Shown here one piece after another: positions 43,873-52,932 of a DNA stretch of 64,000 nucleotides. The position numbers were made by a program, and so were the translations under genes. The notes under the pieces are model-generated. The model was not told where the DNA came from, ran no database searches, and was given only the letters and a program-made list of their open reading frames with translations. Where the stretch lies: positions 1,612,001-1,676,000 of the forward strand of contig NZ_CP195303.1 of assembly GCF_051245535.1 (NCBI RefSeq). Reading direction: 5' to 3'. The stretch's first letter is position 1. Each line of letters begins with the position of its first letter. Source of the DNA: Micavibrio aeruginosavorus_D (GTDB lineage: Bacteria; Pseudomonadota; Alphaproteobacteria; Micavibrionales; Micavibrionaceae).

Positions 43873-44538
43873 ATGAAGGTAGGAGCCGATTTCCGCAATG
43901 CGAAGATTGCCAAAATCAAGATTGCCAGCAAAACACTGGCTCTTGATGACGGCTCCTACCGCGCCCTGCTGACCCGTGTGACGGGAAAAGACAGCGCGGC
44001 TAAAATGACGGACCGCGAACTGGATGCGGTTATCAAAGAATTTGAGCGCCTTGGATTTAAGGCCGTTAAAAAGCGCGCTGGTGGACGCAAGATGGCGAAC
44101 CATGCGCAGGCCGGGAAAATCCGCGCCCTCTGGATCATGCTGTATCACATGGCCGCCGTTGAAGAATCAAGCGAACACGCGCTGGCAAAATTCGTGAAGC
44201 GCACATGCGGAGTTGAAGACCTGCACTGGATTGGTGAATACCACGCCGATCAAATTATCCGAGCTTTGCGCGGCTGGATGGCCCGACTTGGATATACCCA
44301 CCCGACAGCAGAACATGTGAAAAGCGTTTCTACAGCCCGGACATTCGCCGGGATAGACGGAGAGGACAGCTACGCGACCGCAGCAAAGCTCAACCTAATA
44401 TTTTGGCAAGCAAAAAAGTTGGGCATTAACGATATAGCAATCAGAAATGGTGAATATACCATTCAGGATTGCCTGTATGCCGACAACAAAACATTGGACT
44501 GCGTCATTGAAGAACTGGGAGCGTCACTGCGTAAATGA
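43873..44538 (+). CDS. gemA: GemA-like regulator (DUF1018, Mu gp16 family)
   Basis: A 221-aa protein. AKIKIASKTLALDDGSYRAL, LTRVTGKDSAAKMTDRELDA and KIRALWIMLYHMAAVEESSE are typical of the GemA family. In Mu, GemA alters host gene expression and DNA supercoiling; its biochemical activity is not settled. It lies before mor with a 4-bp overlap. Confidence 0.9.
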   Translation: MKVGADFRNAKIAKIKIASKTLALDDGSYRALLTRVTGKDSAAKMTDRELDAVIKEFERLGFKAVKKRAGGRKMANHAQAGKIRALWIMLYHMAAVEESSEHALAKFVKRTCGVEDLHWIGEYHADQIIRALRGWMARLGYTHPTAEHVKSVSTARTFAGIDGEDSYATAAKLNLIFWQAKKLGINDIAIRNGEYTIQDCLYADNKTLDCVIEELGASLRK

Positions 44539-44930
44539 CCGATCTGTACGACAACATCCCAGACGACCTTGATGACAACCCGACAACCGCCAGCTTAAGG
44601 AAGTTGATCGGCGACGCTTTGTATCAGCATCTGGCCGCAGATTTTGGTGGCAGAAAGATATACATTCCCGAAGTCATCGGCGAGCATCACCCGATCGCGG
44701 TTTGTGTCGGACTGGACGCGGCACAGAAAATCAGCCATGTTTACGGAAGAATGGAAATTGACATTTCCCCCGAAGCTGGATTGAGGGTAAAGATCGCACG
44801 CCTTTACAAAGGCGGCACACCGAAGTCCCAGATCGGCTTCATAGTCGGTGTCAGCCGACGACATGTGTACCGCGTTCTCGCCGACTTGGCCGATCTGGAC
44901 GAGTCGAACCAAATGCACCTTCCCCTCTAA
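44535..44930 (+). CDS. mor: Mor-family transcription activator
   Basis: A 131-aa protein. The dimerisation part (GDALYQHLAADFGGRKIYIP) and the C-terminal helix-turn-helix (IARLYKGGTPKSQIGFIVGV then SRRHVYRVL) fit the Mor/C family. It should activate phage middle or late promoters by binding a dyad and recruiting RNA polymerase. A matching dyad follows immediately (44933) and recurs at 53093. No separate C gene is visible in the window. Confidence 0.92.
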   Translation: MTDLYDNIPDDLDDNPTTASLRKLIGDALYQHLAADFGGRKIYIPEVIGEHHPIAVCVGLDAAQKISHVYGRMEIDISPEAGLRVKIARLYKGGTPKSQIGFIVGVSRRHVYRVLADLADLDESNQMHLPL

Positions 44931-44932
44931 GG

Positions 44933-44977
44933 GTGACCTAGCGTCACTCTGATCCAATCAGCCCCCCTTAGTATGAT
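44933..44977 (+). promoter_or_regulatory. Candidate Mor-activated promoter before the lysis genes
   Basis: GTGAC-CTAGC-GTCAC (44933-44947) is a perfect dyad centred 32 bp before TATGAT (44972-44977). This spacing matches Mu Pm, where the Mor dyad is centred near -43.5. No -35 hexamer is seen, as expected for an activated promoter. The predicted start falls on the ATG at 44984. Confidence 0.65.
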
Positions 44978-44983
44978 GAGGGC

Positions 44984-45370
44984 ATGAGCTTAGATTGGTC
45001 AAAATATCCGAATTTTCGCAAGTCTGAATTTGACTGCAAGCATACGGGCATCAACCGCATGCGCCCCGAATTCATGGAGCGGCTCCAACAAATCCGCGAC
45101 ACTTTCGATAAGCCGATGATTATTACATCCGGTTATCGGGACAAAACACATCCTGTTGAAATTACAAAGCACGGCCCCGGCGAACATTTTTATGGCTGCG
45201 CCGCCGACATCGCAATCTCTGGCACTGATGCCATGGACCTGATCGTCATTGCATACGGCCACGGCATCCGGCGCATCGGCCTGAAACAGACAGGCGCGGG
45301 CCGCTTCATTCATCTGGGCATGGGCGATCAGCTTAGCCTTGGCTTTCCATCCACCATCTGGACCTATTAA
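44984..45370 (+). CDS. Peptidase M15-type phage endolysin
   Basis: A 128-aa protein. Zinc ligands H68 and D75 (GEHFYGCAADIAI) and H110 (RFIHLGMG), plus ITSGYRDKTHPVE, define the M15 D-Ala/L-Ala peptidase group. It would cut peptidoglycan stem peptides at lysis. It has no signal peptide, so it depends on the holin-like protein encoded next. It is the first gene after the Mor-type promoter. Confidence 0.88.
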   Translation: MSLDWSKYPNFRKSEFDCKHTGINRMRPEFMERLQQIRDTFDKPMIITSGYRDKTHPVEITKHGPGEHFYGCAADIAISGTDAMDLIVIAYGHGIRRIGLKQTGAGRFIHLGMGDQLSLGFPSTIWTY

Positions 45371-45384
45371 GGGAGAAAAACACT

Positions 45385-45861
45385 ATGGCGTTGAAACATA
45401 TCCTTATTCTGCTGGCGGCCGCCGCCACCTATCTCGTGGCCATGGCCATCATTTTTGCAACATCCGCTCATGCGGCTGATGCAATCACCTATGCTGTCAA
45501 CCTGCAAGATGGCCTGTCGGCGTTGGTGACGCTGGTGTTTGCGAGCTTGAGCGCGGCGACCGGGGCAATCATCGCTTTCATTTTTGGCCGGAAGAAAAGT
45601 GCAATCAAACTGGATGCGGAGATGCAGGGCAATCTTGCGCTCGTCATTATTGGTGCATTGAAGAAGGCCGAATCACGATTACAGGTCCGCATTCAAGATA
45701 TTGATGATGTCGCCGTGAAGAGCCAATTTGTTGCGGCCGCGCTGAATACCATTCTGGACACCTTCCCGACCGTGCTTAAGAAAATTGGTGTCGATCACAA
45801 TACGCTCCTTAACCTGATTTCCGCACAGATTGAAAAAGAGCGCTCCAATGGAGTGGTTTAA
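45385..45861 (+). CDS. Holin-like membrane protein
   Basis: A 158-aa protein with two hydrophobic segments (LILLAAAATYLVAMAIIFA, about 7-25, and ALVTLVFASLSAATGAIIAF, about 46-65) and a long soluble helical tail. This layout and its place between endolysin and spanin genes suggest a holin of the LL-H type. The start follows GGGAG. Confidence 0.7.
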   Translation: MALKHILILLAAAATYLVAMAIIFATSAHAADAITYAVNLQDGLSALVTLVFASLSAATGAIIAFIFGRKKSAIKLDAEMQGNLALVIIGALKKAESRLQVRIQDIDDVAVKSQFVAAALNTILDTFPTVLKKIGVDHNTLLNLISAQIEKERSNGVV

Positions 45862-46063
45862 TTCCATCCTGCCCGCCATCGCCAAGATCATTGATGCAAT
45901 CAAGCTGGTGGTGGCGGGTTTGTTTATTCGGCGATCAGCAAAAATCGAAGTGAAAAAAGATGCGCTTGAACAACAGGTCAAAATTCAGAATGAGCAACTG
46001 GAAATCGCGGCACGTCCTGCTGATTCCCCTTCTGTTGTTCGTGATGAGTTGTTCGGCGACTGA
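45848..46063 (+). CDS. Rz-like inner-membrane spanin candidate
   Basis: A 71-aa protein starting at ATG 45848 inside the end of the holin-like gene. A hydrophobic or amphipathic N-terminal helix (ILPAIAKIIDAIKLVVAGLF) precedes a charged coiled-coil stretch (EVKKDALEQQVKIQNEQLE). The second half is overlapped in another frame by a lipoprotein gene, the classic Rz/Rz1 arrangement. It is short for an i-spanin. Confidence 0.6.
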   Translation: MEWFNSILPAIAKIIDAIKLVVAGLFIRRSAKIEVKKDALEQQVKIQNEQLEIAARPADSPSVVRDELFGD

Positions 46064-46253
46064 AAAAGAGCTGACCGTTTCCCACGCATGTCCTCCATTC
46101 CCAGAAGGTGGGGAGGCAGTAAAGGCGGAACTTAATCGCGTCTGCCCGATTTTGCGAGATGAACGTGGCCGCGAAATTTCAACCTGCCCAGACATCGACG
46201 AATACTTTGGTCGGCTGCTGGTGTTCAAACGACAGACCAAGGTTTCACCGTGA
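45960..46253 (+). CDS. Rz1-like outer-membrane spanin lipoprotein
   Basis: The frame encodes 97 aa from ATG 45960, or 87 from ATG 45990. A signal peptide HVLLIPLLLFVMSC ends in a lipobox-like Cys. The mature part has three further cysteines. It starts inside the Rz-like gene in a different frame. Together they would fuse inner and outer membranes at the end of lysis. Confidence 0.65.
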   Translation: MRLNNRSKFRMSNWKSRHVLLIPLLLFVMSCSATEKELTVSHACPPFPEGGEAVKAELNRVCPILRDERGREISTCPDIDEYFGRLLVFKRQTKVSP

Positions 46254-46624
46254 TGGATTTTATTAAAGACCTGTTTTCATCTCCGACCGTCATTGTCATG
46301 ATTGTTCAAGGCGTCTTTATGGTTGCCATGATCGTCATGCAAAGTAAGTTTGCGACACGCGAAGAATTTGAGAAGTTGAGGGTAGAACACGACACTCTGC
46401 AGGATAAACAGGAGCGTGGCGAAATGAGGATGGCTTTCATGGAAAAGGCCATCCAGCAAATGCCTGATGAATCATCCCTGCACAACATTTCAAACCAGAT
46501 CACCGAACTGAAGGGCGAGTTAAAGGCCATCAACGCCCGCCTGTCAGGCTTCAATGATATTTCCGACCGGATGCAAAACCAAGTTGATCGAATCGATGAG
46601 TTTCTGAAACGGAGAAGTGTATGA
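46253..46624 (+). CDS. DUF2730-type membrane protein with coiled coil
   Basis: A 123-aa protein. ATG 46253 overlaps the previous stop (TGATG). An N-terminal membrane segment (TVIVMIVQGVFMVAMIVMQ) is followed by a long heptad-rich helix (FEKLRVEHDTLQDKQERGEM; LHNISNQITELKGELKAINA). This matches the small DUF2730 proteins found in Mu-like phages beside the lysis genes. Function is unknown. Confidence 0.75.
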   Translation: MDFIKDLFSSPTVIVMIVQGVFMVAMIVMQSKFATREEFEKLRVEHDTLQDKQERGEMRMAFMEKAIQQMPDESSLHNISNQITELKGELKAINARLSGFNDISDRMQNQVDRIDEFLKRRSV

Positions 46625-46920
46625 ACGGTTACCTCAAACACATCGCCCAAGACCGCCGCCTGTGCATCCTGCGCCTTTTGAAAGAATCGCAGGGCAGTGC
46701 AAACGAAAGCGTCCTGCACATGGGTGTTGAAGCCCTTGGGCATTCCCGCCAGCCGCGATCCCAAATCCGTGAGGACATGCGCTTTCTGGAAGGAGCCGGA
46801 CTGGTCGTTCTGGAATATTACGCAGATGTTGCTATCGCCACAATCACCCGCCGCGGCGTCGATGTGGCTGAAGGCCGTATTGAAGTTGAGGGCGTGAAGA
46901 AACCCGCAATCGGTATTTAA
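46621..46920 (+). CDS. Winged-helix phage protein (VpaChn25_0724-like)
   Basis: A 99-aa protein with an ArsR-like winged helix (RLCILRLLKESQGSANESVL; IREDMRFLEGAGLVVLEYY) and the tail AEGRIEVEGVKKP typical of this family. In Mu-like phages it lies just before the DUF3486 gene. It probably binds DNA in packaging or control. Confidence 0.8.
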   Translation: MNGYLKHIAQDRRLCILRLLKESQGSANESVLHMGVEALGHSRQPRSQIREDMRFLEGAGLVVLEYYADVAIATITRRGVDVAEGRIEVEGVKKPAIGI

Positions 46921-46929
46921 GGGGCAACA

Positions 46930-47490
46930 ATGAACCAAAGAAATCGCCCATCAACAATCAGCCGCTTGCCCCCTAACGTCAAAAGAAAGATCGCCGAACT
47001 GCGCGATCAAGGATGCACGCTTGATGAAATCATGGCCGCACTGGATGCCATTGACGTTGACGTGTCGCGCTCGGCTTTAGGTCGGTACACGAAGAAAATG
47101 GATCGGATCGCCGCCAATATTCGCCGATCCCGTGAAATGGCGAAGGCTGTAGCGCGTCAATTTGGAGGGCAAGAAGTCAGCGAGGTATCACGAACGAACC
47201 TCGAAATCCTTCATACAATGATTATGAAGATGATGACCGGGCCGGAAGACCAGGATGGTGATGTTACCTTCGACGCAAAGGACACGATGTTCATTGCGAC
47301 TGCACTTGAGAAGCTGACCAAGGCCAGCAAGATTGATCTGGACGCCCAAATTCTGGCGGCCCGTGAACAAGAGCGCAGGATCGCAACAGAAAAAGCCGCC
47401 GAGAAAGCCGTGGCCACAGCCATATCAGAAGGCATCAGCGATCAAACCGTCAACAAAATCAAAGCGTCCATCTTGGGGATTGAAGCATAA
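46930..47490 (+). CDS. DUF3486 protein, probable small terminase subunit (Mu gp27-like)
   Basis: A 186-aa protein. The start RPSTISRLPPNVKRKIAELR, then the HTH-like GCTLDEIMAALDA, is the DUF3486 signature. In Mu the corresponding protein is thought to be the small terminase that recognises packaging sites. The large subunit follows, but one extra gene intervenes. Confidence 0.88.
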   Translation: MNQRNRPSTISRLPPNVKRKIAELRDQGCTLDEIMAALDAIDVDVSRSALGRYTKKMDRIAANIRRSREMAKAVARQFGGQEVSEVSRTNLEILHTMIMKMMTGPEDQDGDVTFDAKDTMFIATALEKLTKASKIDLDAQILAAREQERRIATEKAAEKAVATAISEGISDQTVNKIKASILGIEA

Positions 47491-48290
47491 TGCCTATTGA
47501 TCCGGGTCCACTGCCTGAACTGAAATGGCTCAAGAAGGATGTGTTTGTCGTTGATCATCATTATCAACGGCACACAAACTCTCAACGTTCACAACAAGTC
47601 ATTGAGAACATATACAAGAATTTTCTGTGGGCACGGTTTTCCCCGCCCACCGTGACACCCGGACCAAAGGGGAAGTTCTTGGTGATCGACGGCCAACACA
47701 GAATTACAGCCGTTCAAGGTCGAGCCGACATTGATACAATACCTTGCTATGTCGTTCCAGATTTAAGCCTAGAAGATCAGGCCAGAAACTTTGTCGCCAT
47801 CAACAGGGACAGAGCCGGACTGCACGCGCTTGCCATGCACCGCGCCCTCTTGACCATGGGCGATGAAACGTCATTAAAAATTCAGGAAGTATGCGACGAA
47901 GCAGAGGTGTCAATCGCCCTGCAGCCCGCGCCGTATGGAATGACACCACCCCGCGTTACGGCCGCACTGGGCACAATCAAATCCGGGCTGTCGCAGCATG
48001 GTGAAGAATGCGTGATTGCCGCTCTGATGGTACTGGCGGATTCTTACAAAATCGCAAAAGGCATGATGCGCTCAAAAACACTGAAGGCCCTCATGCGATT
48101 TTACAGTGTCATCGGCATCAAGAACGTGGACCGTGACGCACTGATATACGTTTTGAAAGAGGTAAACCCTATCGACCTTGAAGAAGAGGCTATGTCCAAC
48201 GCTCGCGCAGATGGAGAGAGTGTTCAGTTTCATATCTTGAAGGATATCCGCGACCGATACGATTTGCGATTACAGGGTGTGAAATCATGA
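47490..48290 (+). CDS. ParB/sulfiredoxin-like domain protein within the packaging module
   Basis: A 266-aa protein. The N-terminal part has VDHHYQR, FSPPTVTP and LVIDGQHRITAV (DGQHR at 67-71), the ParB/Srx-type motif that binds nucleotides and in some members cuts DNA. The remainder is helical. It is not part of the Mu core gene set and sits, with overlapping ends, between small and large terminase genes. It may help packaging, or be an acquired accessory gene. Confidence 0.75.
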   Translation: MPIDPGPLPELKWLKKDVFVVDHHYQRHTNSQRSQQVIENIYKNFLWARFSPPTVTPGPKGKFLVIDGQHRITAVQGRADIDTIPCYVVPDLSLEDQARNFVAINRDRAGLHALAMHRALLTMGDETSLKIQEVCDEAEVSIALQPAPYGMTPPRVTAALGTIKSGLSQHGEECVIAALMVLADSYKIAKGMMRSKTLKALMRFYSVIGIKNVDRDALIYVLKEVNPIDLEEEAMSNARADGESVQFHILKDIRDRYDLRLQGVKS

Positions 48291-49861
48291 AGCAAGTTAC
48301 GGTAAGCCAGAACGTGAACTTAAATTTGCCAGATGTATTCCTGACCTATCAAAAAAAGTTGATGCAGGCCACATCGCAATACTCTGTTGTGATTTGTGAG
48401 AAGTCACGCCGGATCGGTGTCACCTGGTCTATTGCCGCCGATGCCGTTTTGACCGCAGCCAAAAGTCGATCATCAAAAGGGATGGATGTTCTTTACATCG
48501 GCTTCAACTTGGACATGACGCGTGAATTCATCGACACTTGTGCAACGTGGGCAAAATCATTTCATCATGCCGCTGCCGCAGTCAGCGAGTTCATCTTCGA
48601 CGACATTGACGAAAATAACCACACCAAACAAATTCAGGCATTCCGCATTCGGTTTGATTCTGGATACGAGATCATTGCGCTAACATCACGCCCCCGATCA
48701 TTACGCGGTCGACAAGGGTATGTCATTATTGATGAAGCCGCATTCCATGATGACCTGAAGGAATTGATGAAGGCCGCTCTTGCCCTGCTGATCTGGGGTG
48801 GTAAAGTTTTAATTATCTCCACGCACGATGGCGTAAGCAATCCGTTCAATGAATATGTTCAGGATGCACGGGCTAAGAAAAACAAATATCACGTCCTCCG
48901 CATCGACTTTGATGATGCGCTCAAAGACGGCCTATACAAACGCGTTTGCCTGACAACTGGCAAGGAATGGTCGCCAGAATCTGAAGCACAATGGCGGCAG
49001 GAAATCATTGACTCCTACGGCGAAGGGGCTGATGAAGAATTGTTCTGCGTTCCGCGATTATCATCCGGTGCGTACATTCCTGCCATTCTTGTTGAAAGCA
49101 GGATGCGCAAAGACATTCCGGTTGTGCGCCTAGCGCGTTCTACCGAGTGGGGACAAAAGCCCGAACAAGAGCGCAACCGTGAAATCGAACTTTGGTGCGA
49201 AGAAACCCTATCACCACTATTGGACAAGATCAGCTTAATGGACACCACCAGCTATGTTGGTGGTGACTTTGCGCGTTCCGGCGACTTAAGCGTGATCTGG
49301 CCAATACAAGTCATGCAGAACATGGTGCGCTGGACACCGTTTGTTGTAGAGCTGAAAAACATCCCGTTCCGTCAACAGCTTCAAATTCTGTGGTACATCA
49401 TGGACAGGCTACCGCGTCGCGCCGGGGCCGCATTCGATGCGCGCGGGAACGGCCAACAGATGGCTGAAGAAACAGCAGACCGTTATGGGCACGGCCACGT
49501 TCACCAAGTTATGACCTCCGCCGCTTGGTATCTGGAAGCGTTCCCACCTTACAAATCCGCACTGGAAGACGCCACATTCACGCTTCCGCAAGACCGGGAT
49601 ATTGCCAATGACCACCGCACCGTTGTTATGCAAGGTGGCATTCCCCAAATCCCAGCAAAGCGCACAAAAGGGAAAGACGGAAATCAGCGACACGGGGATT
49701 CTCTGGTCGCGGCTGTTATGGCTCATTGGGCCAGCATGCAAAACATTGTTGAATATGATTACACCCCAGCGAATGGAATGGAACAATCATCCAGCCTGCG
49801 TAACAGCGACGATGATGACGACAACGACAGCGGTGGGCGATTTTCTAAAGGAGCATACTAA
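48287..49861 (+). CDS. Large terminase subunit (Mu gp28-like)
   Basis: A 524-aa packaging motor. The Walker A region appears as EKSRRIGVTWS (38-48) and Walker B as GYVIIDEAAFHDD (D149, E150), the form used by Mu-type terminases. The nuclease domain begins near YVGGDFARSGDLSVIW (Asp near 323) with a later FDARGNG motif. It cuts and pumps DNA through the portal encoded next. It overlaps the ParB-like gene by 4 bp. Confidence 0.93.
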   Translation: MKQVTVSQNVNLNLPDVFLTYQKKLMQATSQYSVVICEKSRRIGVTWSIAADAVLTAAKSRSSKGMDVLYIGFNLDMTREFIDTCATWAKSFHHAAAAVSEFIFDDIDENNHTKQIQAFRIRFDSGYEIIALTSRPRSLRGRQGYVIIDEAAFHDDLKELMKAALALLIWGGKVLIISTHDGVSNPFNEYVQDARAKKNKYHVLRIDFDDALKDGLYKRVCLTTGKEWSPESEAQWRQEIIDSYGEGADEELFCVPRLSSGAYIPAILVESRMRKDIPVVRLARSTEWGQKPEQERNREIELWCEETLSPLLDKISLMDTTSYVGGDFARSGDLSVIWPIQVMQNMVRWTPFVVELKNIPFRQQLQILWYIMDRLPRRAGAAFDARGNGQQMAEETADRYGHGHVHQVMTSAAWYLEAFPPYKSALEDATFTLPQDRDIANDHRTVVMQGGIPQIPAKRTKGKDGNQRHGDSLVAAVMAHWASMQNIVEYDYTPANGMEQSSSLRNSDDDDDNDSGGRFSKGAY

Positions 49862-51441
49862 TGTTTGACAGATTGAAACAGTTGGCCGACCGCTTCGGAA
49901 AGACAATCAAGCGCGAAGATTTGTTGGTTGAACAGGCTGGACCCACCACGACAGGTGTGCGATCCATCCGATCCAGCGCCGTAACAAACGGGCTGAACCC
50001 ACACCGTCTGGCAAACATCCTGCGCGATTCCGAAGCGGGTGACATTCAGGCATATCTGGAACTGGCCGAAGAACTGGAAGAAAAAGACACGCACTACATG
50101 TCTGTGCTGGGCACCCGGAAACGGGCCGTTGCACAAATGGACATTTCTGTTGAAGCCGCCAGCGATGACCCGGAACATCAGGCCGACGCAAAGCTTATTA
50201 GCGAATGGCTGAATCGCGACAGGCTGGAAGCAGAAATCTTTGACATTCTTGACGCAATCGGCAAGGGATTTTCTGTCACGGAAATGATCTGGGAAGTGTC
50301 GTCCGATCTGTGGCTTCCGAAAGAATTGATCTGGCGCGATCCGCGCTGGTTCCAATTTGATCGGAACAATGGGCATACACTCCGCCTTCGTGATGGCACA
50401 TCAATCGACGGCGAAGATTTGCAACCGTACAAGTACATTGTCCACCGCCACGCCTCTAAGTCCGGCTTAACAATTCGCGGTGGCGTTGCCCGGCCCTGCG
50501 CTTGGATGTGGCTGTTCAAAAACTTCAGCATCAAAGATTGGGTCGTATTCCTTGAGGCATATGGTCAACCCATCCGCCTTGGGAAGTACGGCCCCGGCGC
50601 ATCTAAGAAAGACCGCGACATCCTGATGCGGGCCGTTGCGAATATTGGCTCCGACTCTGCCGCAATCATTCCTGAATCCATGATGATTGACTTCATCGAA
50701 ACGCAGGGTAAGGGCGGAACCATTGACGCGTTTGAACGGCTTTGCAATTTTGCTGACCAACAAATATCAAAAGCCGTTCTGGGGCAAACCACCACAACCG
50801 ACGCCTTGTCCAGTGGGCTGTCTGGAAATGCATCGCACAATGACGTGAGAGGCGATATTGCACGGGCCGATGCGAAACAACTTGCGGCCACACTGAATGA
50901 ACAGTTGATCCCGGCTATCATTATCCTGAACCGGGGGCCGCGCCGGGCATATCCGCGCCTGAATATTGGTAGCCCCGAAGCTGCGGATATGGATAAACTT
51001 TCCATCGCCGCCCAACGCGCTGTCAGAATGGGGCTGGAAATTTCCAAGAAAGGAATGGTTGAAAAGCTGGGTCTGCCTGCACCGTTGAATGATGACGATA
51101 TCGTCCGCTTGCCGGAAAGTGTTTCCGGTGGCGGTGAAGAAGCGTTCGCCGCCCGGAATAAAAACCTTGTCGCCGCATCCGCAGATCCACAGCGCACATC
51201 AGATATCATTGACGCACTGGCCGATGATATGGCGGACGATTGGGAAGAGGTGATGAACCCCATCGTTGCGGAACTTGAAGAAGCCATCCAAGACGCCGCA
51301 TCCTTTGACGAGTTGAACGATAGGCTTCTTGCGATTGTTGCAAAGCTGAAGATGGACCCTGCCGCCGAGAAAATTGCACAGGCCATCTTTACGGCACGGT
51401 TGGCCGGGAACCTGAATGTTGATTTATCCGGGAAAAAATAA
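49861..51441 (+). CDS. Portal protein (DUF935, Mu gp29-like)
   Basis: A 526-aa protein. LANILRDSEAGDIQAYLELA, EEKDTHYMSVLGTRKRAV, IWRDPRWFQFD and VLGQTTTTDALSSGLSG are family features. It forms the dodecameric ring at one capsid vertex. It starts at the terminase stop and ends at the gpF-like start. Confidence 0.94.
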   Translation: MFDRLKQLADRFGKTIKREDLLVEQAGPTTTGVRSIRSSAVTNGLNPHRLANILRDSEAGDIQAYLELAEELEEKDTHYMSVLGTRKRAVAQMDISVEAASDDPEHQADAKLISEWLNRDRLEAEIFDILDAIGKGFSVTEMIWEVSSDLWLPKELIWRDPRWFQFDRNNGHTLRLRDGTSIDGEDLQPYKYIVHRHASKSGLTIRGGVARPCAWMWLFKNFSIKDWVVFLEAYGQPIRLGKYGPGASKKDRDILMRAVANIGSDSAAIIPESMMIDFIETQGKGGTIDAFERLCNFADQQISKAVLGQTTTTDALSSGLSGNASHNDVRGDIARADAKQLAATLNEQLIPAIIILNRGPRRAYPRLNIGSPEAADMDKLSIAAQRAVRMGLEISKKGMVEKLGLPAPLNDDDIVRLPESVSGGGEEAFAARNKNLVAASADPQRTSDIIDALADDMADDWEEVMNPIVAELEEAIQDAASFDELNDRLLAIVAKLKMDPAAEKIAQAIFTARLAGNLNVDLSGKK

Positions 51442-52697
51442 TGTCGGATATTGAGTTAAAGGCTCTACCGCCAAAGCAAGCCATCGAATTCTTCCGGTCG
51501 AAGGGCTATAAGGTTACATTCGACTGGCGTGATATGGCCAGCGAAGATCACGCCTACAGCTTCACCGTCGCCAAGGCCATGCGTGCTGATATCCTGCAGG
51601 ATATCAGGCAGGCCGTTGATACCGCGATTGCCGATGGAACCACGCTGGAAACATTCAAGGCCCGCCTGCGCCCCACCCTTCAGGAGAAAGGATGGTGGGG
51701 CCGCAAGGAAATGCTGGACCCGCTTACAGGTGAAATGAAAGAGGTTCAGCTCGGCAGCTCCCGGCGATTGCGAACCATCTTCGACACCAATATGCGCACG
51801 GCTTATGCGGCCGGGAAATGGGAAACCGTTCAACGCACCAAGAAGACGCAACCCTATTTACGCTATCTGTGTGTTCTGGATAACAGTACCCGTGACAGCC
51901 ACCGCCAATGGCACAATGTTGTGAAGCACGCTGATGATCCGTTCTGGGACGAACATTATCCGCCGAATGGATGGGGATGCCGATGCACCGTGCAACAGCT
52001 TAGTGAGCGCGACATTCAATCCCTTGGCCTATCCGTCACACCGGGCAGTCCGACCGGGCCGGATAGAAACTGGATCGACAAGCGGAATGGCCAGCTTGTG
52101 AAGGTACCACAGGGCATTGCCCCCGGATTTGCCCAGAACGTCGGCAAAGCCCGGATGAAAGCGTTGACACCGCCGCCGCTGGATCAGCCATTGAAGATAC
52201 CGTACAGCGGCCCTTTAATTGATACCCCACCGCCCGCGCCGCGCGCGATGGATAAAAAGCTTATCCTACCGGACGATCTGCCCGATGAAGAATATGTTGA
52301 ATTATTCTTGAAGGAATTCGGCGGCAAGATCGGACAGCCCGTCATCTTCAAAGACAAGCTTGGTGAGCAGCTCATCATCTCGGATGATTTGTTCCGTACT
52401 GCCAATGGAAAGCTCAAAGTAAAGCGGCGTGATAGGCACCGCCATGTATTGCTATTGGCGCATGCGATAAAAGACCCCGATGAAATTTTCTGGACGTGGC
52501 AGGAATATCCGCAAGGCCGCATGACGCTGACCAGAACATACCTGACCCAGTGGGATGATGGCGGGACCAACGGCTTCACCATGTTTGATACATCGGCGGC
52601 CGGGTGGAATGGAATCACATCGTTCCAGACCGATGACCTGCGCTATATCCTGAATCAACGCAAAGGGACGCTGGCCTACCGACGGGGGAAAAAATAA
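51441..52697 (+). CDS. Phage head morphogenesis protein (Mu gpF) with C-terminal PBECR2-like domain
   Basis: A 418-aa protein. The first 260 residues are a Mu F/SPP1 gp7 minor head domain (TIFDTNMRTAYAAGKWE; HWQWHNV-type core DSHRQWHNVVKHADDPFWDE; PPNGWGCRCTV). The last 120 residues (RDRHRHVLLLAHAIKDPDEI; WQEYPQGRMTLTRTYLTQWD) resemble the PBECR2 domain, a barnase/EndoU/RelE-like fold often fused to phage head proteins. Such proteins may be injected with the DNA. Nuclease activity is inferred, not shown by catalytic residues I can confirm. Confidence 0.85.
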   Translation: MSDIELKALPPKQAIEFFRSKGYKVTFDWRDMASEDHAYSFTVAKAMRADILQDIRQAVDTAIADGTTLETFKARLRPTLQEKGWWGRKEMLDPLTGEMKEVQLGSSRRLRTIFDTNMRTAYAAGKWETVQRTKKTQPYLRYLCVLDNSTRDSHRQWHNVVKHADDPFWDEHYPPNGWGCRCTVQQLSERDIQSLGLSVTPGSPTGPDRNWIDKRNGQLVKVPQGIAPGFAQNVGKARMKALTPPPLDQPLKIPYSGPLIDTPPPAPRAMDKKLILPDDLPDEEYVELFLKEFGGKIGQPVIFKDKLGEQLIISDDLFRTANGKLKVKRRDRHRHVLLLAHAIKDPDEIFWTWQEYPQGRMTLTRTYLTQWDDGGTNGFTMFDTSAAGWNGITSFQTDDLRYILNQRKGTLAYRRGKK

Positions 52698-52729
52698 AAG
52701 GCCCGGTTGCGCCATACGCGTCCGGGCCG
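52684..52729 (-). terminator. Minus-strand intrinsic terminator at the gpF gene end
   Basis: A seven-bp GC stem (GGCCCGG/CCGGGCC) with a 15-nt loop is followed on the minus strand by TTTTATTTTTT. On the plus strand no U-run follows. Confidence 0.55.
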
Positions 52730-52932
52730 TGCCGGGACTTTGGGGGTGGATATGGCCACCTGACCCCGACAATTCCAATTGTCCCACATTTTCCAAAATC
52801 AGTCAATTTTGGGATGGCCCGTTTTAAGGCCCGTACAGCCCCGTGGATGGGGGTGTCTGCGGCAACCATACCAACCGGGGCCGAGATTGCAAAATTGAAG
52901 GCGTTAAATCGGGTCTTAAATGGGGTCTGGTC

